Positions 44,398 through 51,191 of a stretch of DNA of 51,191 bases are shown one piece after another; position 1 is the stretch's first letter, and the number at the start of each line of letters is the position of its first letter. Position numbers and translations under genes: made by a program. This DNA comes from Bacteroides sp. (lineage in GTDB: Bacteria > Bacteroidota > Bacteroidia > Bacteroidales > SM23-62). The notes under the pieces are model-generated. The model saw only the letters and a list, made by a program, of their open reading frames with translations. It made no database searches and was not told the origin of the DNA. The stretch covers positions 1 through 51,191 of the forward strand of contig DRHS01000257.1 of assembly GCA_011053095.1 (NCBI GenBank), given 5' to 3'.

Positions 44398-45084
44398 ATG
44401 TACCGTATTGCAACCCGTCTTATATTGTTCATCTTGCTGGCTGCAACATTTGCACCATCGCATTCCCAGTTAGCCCTGGGTGTAAATGCCGGCATCAACC
44501 GAATGAAGTTTACGGGTGACCCTCCGAAAGGATTTGGTATTTTTGTTCCCCAGGCTGGTTTTTCAACAAGCTTGCAGCTGGATTACCGGTTTAATGATGC
44601 ATTTTCAATAAGCATTCAACCCGGTATTGGCATACTCAGGTCTAAATATGTTGTTCTCAATGATTCCGGAACGTCTGTGATTGACAGCTCCTATTTCACC
44701 ATGAAATCATTTTCATTACCGATACATGCAGTGGTCTGGTCAGAAAATGGCCGTTTTTATGTTACTGCCGGATTTGAATTTACATATACCCTGGATTTTA
44801 AGGGAAAAATCGCTTTAGGACCTGCGATCCAAAGTTCTCCTGAATATCAGGTTACTGACTACAATATTTATGCTCAGTTCGGAGCAGGATTTATTGTCCC
44901 CCTGGGGAGACCATATCTTAGTTTTGAATTCAGATATTCCCAGGGGCTGAATGACCTGACAGAACCCATTATCCACCAGGATTCCTTCCTGCCCAGAACA
45001 AAAATGACTAATACCTTCTTCCTTATTGGAATACATGTCCCGATAGGCGATTATGATAATTATAAGTTGAGAAAACACAGATGA
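44398..45084 (+). CDS. Outer-membrane beta-barrel protein
   Basis: Exported barrel protein of 228 residues. The signal peptide is MYRIATRLILFILLAATFAPSHSQ. Strands such as GVNAGINRMKF, SFSLPIHAVVWSENGRFYVTAGFEFTYTLD and YLSFEFRYSQGLNDL are typical of the Bacteroidota OMP_b-brl_2 group. Its stop overlaps the start of the next gene (ATGA), so the two outer-membrane genes are translated together. The preceding 151 bp hold no recognisable feature. The function is unknown. Confidence 0.75.
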   Translation: MYRIATRLILFILLAATFAPSHSQLALGVNAGINRMKFTGDPPKGFGIFVPQAGFSTSLQLDYRFNDAFSISIQPGIGILRSKYVVLNDSGTSVIDSSYFTMKSFSLPIHAVVWSENGRFYVTAGFEFTYTLDFKGKIALGPAIQSSPEYQVTDYNIYAQFGAGFIVPLGRPYLSFEFRYSQGLNDLTEPIIHQDSFLPRTKMTNTFFLIGIHVPIGDYDNYKLRKHR

Positions 45085-46010
45085 AAAGGAAATTACTCCA
45101 TATTGCAGCACTGTTCTTGTGTATTGGGGTTAATGCTCAATCCGATTCAATCAAAAGGCCGGTAGTCGGCGATCATACATTTACCCCCGTAACCCAGTCA
45201 AACCTTCCATTTACAAATACCTATTTCTATATGTTGACCGGGATCGGTCAGACCACCGACCTGGTTCACCAACTCGAACTGTTAGATGGTTCAAAGCTAA
45301 TTGGATTGCAGGGTGAGGTTAGTTTTATTGACGTTAAATTCGCGTACCAGCAGAGAGTGAGAGACTGGCTTGCAGTATATATTGTATTCGATTTATCGGC
45401 AAGGTTGGGAACAGAACTTCAAAGCATGCTGACCCAGGGGGCTAATACCCTGACCGCATTTGAGCTGGGATGGCATTTTAAATTACTTGACAGAGATAAG
45501 GTTGCACTCTCCACAGTAGCAGAGATCCAGAATCTTGAGGGAAGCTTTATCAATATTCTGGGCTTTGTAAAAGATGTTATCAATGATCATCCCTACCCGA
45601 GTCTCAGCCAAAAGATACCAGTTCTGGTTTTTGCAACGGGACTGCGTTTTGCATGGGGAATGAGCGACCTGGTAGGTTTTAAAGCTTCATCAGACTTTGC
45701 CTATGGTGAATCCTACATCCGGGGAGAAAATGGCTTTACCATGAGCGCAAGCGCGGGTATCGACCTGAATTTTTATAGAAAGTATTCCCTTCCCCTGGGA
45801 TTCGCATTCAGTGCAACTATCACTTCATTGTCAGATGTTGTTTACACCCAGGATTCTTATGCTAAATTGTTGCGTGCCAAAATTGCCTATACCAAGTCAC
45901 CTGATTTCAACCTGGGTATCGAAGTATCCTACATGAAAATCCCTCTTTTCAACCAGGATAAACCTCCCACTGCTTTCTCTATCGCCCTGACCTCAAGATT
46001 CTATTTCTAA
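45081..46010 (+). CDS. Putative outer-membrane protein, unknown function
   Basis: Protein of 309 residues with a signal peptide (MKRKLLHIAALFLCIGVNAQ) and many amphipathic beta-strand segments. It ends in TSRFYF with a terminal Phe, the usual BAM-recognition end of outer-membrane beta-barrels. I do not recognise a family. The ATGA overlap with the preceding barrel gene suggests that the two act together. A 77-bp gap leads to the TonB-type receptor gene. Confidence 0.65.
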   Translation: MKRKLLHIAALFLCIGVNAQSDSIKRPVVGDHTFTPVTQSNLPFTNTYFYMLTGIGQTTDLVHQLELLDGSKLIGLQGEVSFIDVKFAYQQRVRDWLAVYIVFDLSARLGTELQSMLTQGANTLTAFELGWHFKLLDRDKVALSTVAEIQNLEGSFINILGFVKDVINDHPYPSLSQKIPVLVFATGLRFAWGMSDLVGFKASSDFAYGESYIRGENGFTMSASAGIDLNFYRKYSLPLGFAFSATITSLSDVVYTQDSYAKLLRAKIAYTKSPDFNLGIEVSYMKIPLFNQDKPPTAFSIALTSRFYF

Positions 46011-46087
46011 ACTGCAAATGTTAATTATTTGATAATAGGGCCCGGTTTAGCCCACTCGCGTGTGTCATTTTCTACTTTTGTGCCACT

Positions 46088-48640
46088 ATGAGATTATCCC
46101 CGAACCAAATATTCCTAACAACAATATTCCTTTTAATCCAGCTTTCCGGCTTTGCCCAGACGGGATCAATAACTGGAAAAATTGCTGACACTGAAACCGG
46201 GGAGTCGGTACCTTTTGCATCTGTTGCAGTTTTTTCCGGGGAATGGGACTCGCCGGTAAAAGGATCCGTCAGCCAGGATAATGGTGATTTTCTGATCGAT
46301 GGACTCTCTTATGAGACCTATGGCCTGGTAATCTCGTTCATTGGTTTTCAATCAGATACTATCCGGGGAATAGTCCTCAGCCGTCAATCGCCAGATATAA
46401 ATATTGGACAAGTAAACCTTGGTACATCTTCTTTTGCATTGGAAGAAGTGGAAATCTCTGCTATGTCAAAGACGGTAAAATCCAATATTGACCGCAAAAC
46501 TTATCGAACAGATGATTTTGAAACTGCAAAGGGTGGCACAGCAGTGGATGTATTGAATAAGCTGCCATCGATTAGCGTCGGACCAGATGGCATTGTGTCG
46601 GTGCGGGGAACCTCAGATTTTATGGTCTACCTTAACGGGAAGCCAACACTAATGGATCCCTCCGCCCTGCTTGCCCAGATCCCCGGCGATGCCATTGAAA
46701 GTATAGATGTTATTACAATTCCAACTGCCAGGTATGATGCTCAGGGAAAAGGGGGTATTATAAATATAAATACACGAAGAAAAGGAGCTGAAGGTTTGTC
46801 CGTTTCTGCAAGTGGTCTTATTGGGGGAGCACCCTGGGGAAATTTTACGGATCCTCTCAGCGGATATGAAATGAATGACAACAGGATTGGTTCGGGATTA
46901 AATCTTCTTTATATCAAGGATAAGTTTTCTTTGAACGGGGGATTGTATTATAATAACCGCAATATAAACGGTAAGCGGTCGGGCGATGCCAGGTTGCTTC
47001 AGTCCGACGGATCCTATTACCATATGGTAGCCAGCGGAGAAAGGCCGGAGTGGTTTCAGAATTTTTCTGCCAGTGCCGGATTCGAATACGATACTGATGA
47101 AGCCTCATCGTTCTCCGGGTCCTACTATTACGGATATCGAAAGGAGGGGCGCTCTGCGTTTTATGTTTACAATAATTATTACGGTGATATTGATAAAAAT
47201 CCCATACCTGGAGTGCCGGTGGATGAGGACTGGATCTACAATCCCAATACAGACAACAGGTACGGGAGATTCCATGTTGCCAACCTTGATTATTCAAAGA
47301 GATTTGATGAGACATCGGAACTGATCCTGTCTGTGCTGTATGAGCACTCAGGATTAAGCAGGAAACTGGACAACCAGAATTTTGATTTTGATCCGGCCAC
47401 CGGAACCATTGGAAGCCTTGAAGAACATTTCCGGCAGGCGGATGATACCCCGCTTGACGGTATCCGCCTCTCTGTAGAATATGAAAAAGAACTTGATAAC
47501 GGACATCTCCTGGGTCTTGGTTTTCAGCCCCAGTATTTGAAACAGGCAGGGGGCTTCACCTACGATACCCTGGATGTAGGATCCGGTGTATGGGGATCCT
47601 ATACCGAGCTTGAAAATGCCATTGATCTCACCCGGGGCATTTATGCGGGATATGTGGACTACTCCGGAGGATTTGATAAGTTTAATTTTATGGTTGGACT
47701 CCGACTGGAATACACAGACCAGGTGCTGGATATAGAAAACCCGGATTACTTCAATATTTTTGAGAGGGAGACTGAGTCCCGCTACGAAGTAAAACAACTG
47801 GATTGGTTTCCCACCCTTCATCTCAACTATGAGCTCTCTGATAAAAATGAGCTTACCCTGGCTGCCAGCAAACGGATCAACCGTCCCCCTACAAAAAATA
47901 TGGCCCCTTTCCTCTACCGCAGGCATTATGAAGTATACGTAGTAGGAGATCCCACCCTGAAACCGGAATACCTGACAAACCTTGAGCTCTCATACGATCA
48001 AAAGATCGGGAAGCAGGGCATAAACCTTACCGGTTTTTACCGGGGAACCGACAATGCCATTTTCCGCGTGAACACCGTTTACGAAGAAGAAAATGTTCTG
48101 ATCCGTAGTTATACAAATTCCGGTAATACAACAGCGCTGGGCGCAGAACTGAATGCAAACCTGGAGCTTGGTTCCAAAACCAAATTTTTCCTGGGAGGAT
48201 CCCTTTACAACTATCGCATAGGGGCCGATATTTTCGGCTTCCAGGAAGACAACAGCAGCACGAACTGGAGCCTGAAAGGCAATCTCAACACAAGGCTTGC
48301 AAAGTCTCTTAAATGGACCATTGATTTTGACATGCGGTCGGCAACCGTTACTGCCCAGGGAAAAAACGAGATGTTTTACATGGCCAATACAGCTCTGAAT
48401 TATACACCGGCAAAGTTAAAGGGGTGGGATTTCTCACTCAAAGTCCTCGATTTTCTGAATTCGAATGTAACCGGACTCAATACCCGGGCATACGACAGCG
48501 AGGGCATCCAGATCTTTTACCAGGAAACAGAGTACGTACGCTATGGCCCCATCGCAGAACTGGCTATTACATATTCCTTTAATATGAACGGAAAATCCGG
48601 GAAAAAGTCAGATAGTACCTTTGGAAAGGAACAATTCTAA
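46088..48640 (+). CDS. TonB-dependent receptor-like outer-membrane protein with carboxypeptidase-regulatory domain
   Basis: Outer-membrane protein of 850 residues. A signal peptide is followed by a CarboxypepD_reg-like domain (about 25-105: TGSITGKIADTETGESVPFASV), a plug domain (VLNKLPSISVGPDGIVSVRGTSD, VYLNGKPTLM) and a large C-terminal barrel of the outer-membrane beta-barrel family-3 type (LTLAASKRINRPPTKNMAPF and YVVGDPTLKPEYLTNLELSY). No SusD partner is adjacent, so a polysaccharide system is unlikely; iron, peptide or signalling roles are all possible. The C-terminus ends in a charged tail. Confidence 0.9.
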   Translation: MRLSPNQIFLTTIFLLIQLSGFAQTGSITGKIADTETGESVPFASVAVFSGEWDSPVKGSVSQDNGDFLIDGLSYETYGLVISFIGFQSDTIRGIVLSRQSPDINIGQVNLGTSSFALEEVEISAMSKTVKSNIDRKTYRTDDFETAKGGTAVDVLNKLPSISVGPDGIVSVRGTSDFMVYLNGKPTLMDPSALLAQIPGDAIESIDVITIPTARYDAQGKGGIININTRRKGAEGLSVSASGLIGGAPWGNFTDPLSGYEMNDNRIGSGLNLLYIKDKFSLNGGLYYNNRNINGKRSGDARLLQSDGSYYHMVASGERPEWFQNFSASAGFEYDTDEASSFSGSYYYGYRKEGRSAFYVYNNYYGDIDKNPIPGVPVDEDWIYNPNTDNRYGRFHVANLDYSKRFDETSELILSVLYEHSGLSRKLDNQNFDFDPATGTIGSLEEHFRQADDTPLDGIRLSVEYEKELDNGHLLGLGFQPQYLKQAGGFTYDTLDVGSGVWGSYTELENAIDLTRGIYAGYVDYSGGFDKFNFMVGLRLEYTDQVLDIENPDYFNIFERETESRYEVKQLDWFPTLHLNYELSDKNELTLAASKRINRPPTKNMAPFLYRRHYEVYVVGDPTLKPEYLTNLELSYDQKIGKQGINLTGFYRGTDNAIFRVNTVYEEENVLIRSYTNSGNTTALGAELNANLELGSKTKFFLGGSLYNYRIGADIFGFQEDNSSTNWSLKGNLNTRLAKSLKWTIDFDMRSATVTAQGKNEMFYMANTALNYTPAKLKGWDFSLKVLDFLNSNVTGLNTRAYDSEGIQIFYQETEYVRYGPIAELAITYSFNMNGKSGKKSDSTFGKEQF

Positions 48641-48727
48641 AAGCCTGATGTATTAAAAAACATTTCAGGCTTAATACTTATCTTATTCGGACTGTGTATC
48701 TTTATTTGCGGGACTACTTCGCCAACT

Positions 48728-48811
48728 ATGTTAAATCATTATCTGAAGACTGCGATTAGGTATCTCCTTCGGAACCGGGGGGAGTTCCCGGTGCTTTCGA
48801 TCTTCTCTTAA
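48728..48811 (+). pseudogene. Stub of a second FtsX/MacB-like ABC permease
   Basis: A 27-residue frame encodes MLNHYLKTAIRYLLRNRGE and then FPVLSIFS before a stop. This matches the first residues of the large Bacteroidota FtsX/MacB-like permeases (MLKNYLKIALRNLLRNK type) and resembles the remnant at 40972. Nothing of the rest of the gene is visible between here and 48863. The fragment lies in a 223-bp gap that otherwise holds no gene. Confidence 0.6.
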
Positions 48812-48863
48812 TGAGCCCTGGCATATTTGTCAGTTAGTTTGAATTACAAATTCTATTTCAGCC

Positions 48864-49445
48864 TTGTTACTTGGATTGATGGGAAGCTTCCATTGTGCAG
48901 GCATGTGCGGGCCCATCGCAATCGCCCTTCGTCTGCACGGCAATCGTTTGCCACAAAAAATCTACGCAGGAGTTTTATATAACCTGGGAAGAACCTTGAC
49001 CTATGGAGTAATGGGGGCCGTTTTCGGTCTTCTGGGACAGGGAGTAAAAATGATCGGGTTTCAACAGAAAGTTTCTATTATTATGGGAGCCATTATGATT
49101 CTCTCCGTTTTCTTTCCCTCACTGTTTAAAAATCAATACCGTCTTGATAAAAGCTGGACATCATTGGTCGGGAAACTAAAATCTTCAATTGCCAGAATGT
49201 TTGCAGTCCTTGGAACACTTTATATGCTGATGTTTGGATTGGGCACTATTCCAATGATGCTGGCCATCGCCATTGCAGGTAATATTTTGAGCGCAGCCGC
49301 CCGAAGAAAAATAAACAAACTATTGCCTTTCCTCTTTGTTATTGTTGGAGTGTTTTTCATCATGCGGGGATTAAGTCTGGGAATCCCATTTTTGAGTCCG
49401 CCGAGTTTGGAAACAAATATGCTTTTCTTGATAAGGATGATATAA
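48864..49445 (+). CDS. SafE/TauE-like (UreH_2) membrane protein of a cbb3-oxidase type locus, start and end altered
   Basis: Membrane protein of about 193 residues with the family motif GSFHCAGMCGPIAIAL and about six hydrophobic segments. In Bacteroidota such proteins sit with cbb3-type cytochrome oxidase genes and are linked to copper or sulfur handling during oxidase assembly. The expected N-terminus (M-N-x-x-I-S-A-L-L-L-G) is present as ITNSISALLLG, but the first codon is ATT at 48843, right after a TGA. The first usual start codon is TTG at 48864, inside the first helix. The family sequence stops at GIPFLSP; the remaining residues are out-of-frame ccoI sequence. It may be a decaying gene. 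Confidence 0.65.
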   Translation: MLLGLMGSFHCAGMCGPIAIALRLHGNRLPQKIYAGVLYNLGRTLTYGVMGAVFGLLGQGVKMIGFQQKVSIIMGAIMILSVFFPSLFKNQYRLDKSWTSLVGKLKSSIARMFAVLGTLYMLMFGLGTIPMMLAIAIAGNILSAAARRKINKLLPFLFVIVGVFFIMRGLSLGIPFLSPPSLETNMLFLIRMI

Positions 49446-51076
49446 AAGAAAAATTTATCTCTTTCTCAGAGGGAGGGATTTCGAAAGTCAAGTTCTACAT
49501 TCCTGTAATCCATTGTTCCTCCTGCATCTGGCTGCTTGAAAATCTCCACAGAATCAATAAGGCAATAAAGTACTCATATGTAAATTTTACAAAAAAAGAG
49601 GTTGACCTGACATTCGATGAAAAGCAAATCAGTCTACGACAAGTTGTTGAATTGCTTTCATCAATTCATTATATCCCCGACCTTTCAGTTAATCTTTCAG
49701 AAAAAGAGGATAAAGGTCATTCATATAAGAAGCTGCTGTATAAGATTGGAGTTGCAGGATTTGTTTTTATCAATGTAATGACCTATAGTTTGCCTGCATA
49801 TTTTAACGGAAAACCTCTTGAAGATCAGTTGCAATCACTATTAAGTCTATTGAGCTGGATTCTGGTAATTCCGGTTGTATTTTATAGTGGCAATGACTAT
49901 TTCATTTCGACCTACAAGAACATCCGGAAAAAGAATGTAAGTATTGATCTGCCCATAGCGATTGGTATTCTGGTGCTTTTCCTTGTGAGTAGTTATGAAA
50001 TCCTGTTTGCTGGGGGACAAGGTTATTGTGATAGTCTGTCTGGATTGGTTTTCTTTCTCCTTATCGGGAAGTGGTACCAGGGAAAAACCTATGAGGCACT
50101 TTCATTTGACAGAAACTACAAATCCTATTTCCCAATAGCTGTAACTAAAATCAACAAACAAATTGAAGAATCTGTCTTACTGGAAAACATAGATGTAGAG
50201 GACGTACTGATTATAATTGATGGGAAAGGTAGAATTGACTATAGTTTTGTGACTGGAGAATCAACCCCTGTTTTGAAGGCTGAAGGAAATTTAATATATG
50301 CCGGTGGAAGGCAAATGGGTGAGATTATTAAAATTCGGGTCAAAAAACGTGTAAGTCAAAGCCATCTCACAAAACTTTGGAACCAGGACAGAACCTATGA
50401 GAAACCATCCGATTCGCTGAAATCACTTTCTGACAAAATCAGTAAATATTTTACCCTGATTATTATTGCCATTGCTGTTTCAGGATTCACTTTCTGGATG
50501 ATAAGAGGGGAAGTTCATACTGCAATTTTTGTATTCACTGCTGTATTAATTATTGCATGTCCATGTGCCCTGGCCCTTTCAATCCCATTTACTTTTGGAA
50601 GTACCATGCGTATTTTTGGGAAAGCCGGACTCTATATAAAAAATGCGGACGTAATAGAGCGATTATCTCATGTTGATACCATTGTCTTTGACAAAACCGG
50701 AACACTCACCAAGCCTAATGAAAACAAAATAGTATTTACAGGCAAAGAGTTTTCTCAAGATGAAAGGGATGCTATTTATTCCCTCGCGAAACAATCTACC
50801 CATCCCTTGAGTATTGCCATTGTGAACTATTTCAGCGAAGCGAATTATCAAAGTCCGGATCACTTCACTGAAGTGTCCGGCAGGGGTATTTTTGGTAAGG
50901 TAAATAATACAGAGGTGAAACTGGGATCTGAAGAATATGTCACCAATGCAAGGGGAGATACAATACAAAAAGCCTCGGAGGCAAATAACCTGGCAAAATA
51001 TTTAAAAAAGGAAAACCTGCTGTTTAATCAAAATCCCGGTGATAAACGGAAATTCAAGAAGCAAGTGCAACTTTAG
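49394..51076 (+). pseudogene. ccoI: Broken CcoI/FixI copper-exporting P-type ATPase
   Basis: The frame reads FGNKYAFLDKDDIKEKF, then FYIPVIHCSSCIWLLENL with the HMA metal motif (CSSC, 49514-49525), the membrane part with CPCALALS, and DKTGTLTKP, all typical of the CcoI ATPase that supplies copper to cbb3 oxidase. Three defects are visible. The first ~75 residues, with the CxxC zinc-type domain and start codon, are missing, so the first start-like codon is TTG at 49652. A segment of the P-domain with the SGD motif is deleted after GSEEYVTNARGDTIQKASE, because NLLFNQNPGDKRKF follows at once. The protein stops at QVQL before GDGxND and the last two helices. No active ATPase can result. The 115 bp after the stop hold nothing recognisable. 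Confidence 0.85.
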
Positions 51077-51191
51077 AATCAAAACTATTTAAAAAAATGC
51101 ATCCTGGTGAATTAAAGTTTAGATTTTTCCGTGGTCTGCTGTTTAACTTCATTGTTATATCTCTGATTTGTTGATTGTTAACGTTACTAAA

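Noticed and set aside
1-51191. CRISPR array, riboswitch, rRNA, prophage or replication origin
   Set aside because: I saw no regularly spaced repeats, known aptamer motifs, rRNA sequence, phage structural genes or clusters of DnaA boxes.

Overview
The window is chromosomal DNA of a member of the Bacteroidota, probably a Bacteroidales/Marinilabiliales-type environmental lineage; the rank below phylum is inference. The evidence is the set of outer-membrane families (CarboxypepD-reg/TonB-type receptor, small OmpW/PorT-like barrels), the Bacteroidota -7 promoter element TAnnTTTG ahead of several genes, the scarcity of Shine-Dalgarno sequences, a PurF that starts Met-Ser-Gly-Phe-Phe-Gly, and the gene content (SO_0444-type metal permease, LapA, DUF2461, the CAKIGAPVGGPRD lipoprotein).

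Layout. 1-1841: an IS1595-family element whose left end is the first base of the window, inserted into a hipA-like kinase gene. 1838-5128: metal homeostasis genes (Cu/Zn efflux permease with an HMA tail, CDF exporter, ZIP importer). 5230-13663: metabolic and envelope genes (flavodoxin, FAD/Fe-S 2-hydroxyacid oxidase, Lgt, an Ig-like lipoprotein, a ROK kinase, a tandem UspA). 13694-25487: a minus-strand operon-like block of a CPBP membrane protein, an NAD-dependent epimerase/reductase, an SDR, a 2802-residue iterative type I polyketide synthase (KS-AT-DH-MT-ER-KR-ACP-TE) and an Sfp-type phosphopantetheinyl transferase. This is the main accessory feature. 25548-27711: DUF2461, IspD and a DUF2807-type secreted protein. 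28051-34776: a TetR-TolC-MFP-RND efflux operon with a likely operator and a strong terminator. 34815-39516: housekeeping genes (LapA, rhodanese, ComF, a truncated RelE/HigB-type toxin next to its intact HTH partner, DnaG, sirtuin). 39534-48640: outer-membrane proteins, an unusual tRNA gene, an Lrp/AsnC regulator, an ABC-permease remnant, a duplicated-domain lipoprotein, a PurF homologue and a TonB-type receptor. 48641-51191: a decaying region with another ABC-permease stub, a SafE-like protein without a normal start codon, and a broken CcoI copper ATPase fused behind it.

How the parts fit. The PKS block looks self-contained: one reducing module with its own methyltransferase and thioesterase, a co-transcribed enzyme to load its ACP, and two NAD(P)-dependent tailoring enzymes. 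Its product is probably a reduced, possibly methyl-branched acyl chain, but this cannot be read from sequence alone. The two ends of the window show gene decay (IS in hipA; safE-ccoI remnants). Several conserved proteins have lost catalytic or zinc-binding residues: DnaG and the sirtuin lack zinc ligands and PurF lacks its glutaminase cysteine. The tRNA at 40220-40327 folds well but combines a GUC anticodon with a 40-nt variable arm.
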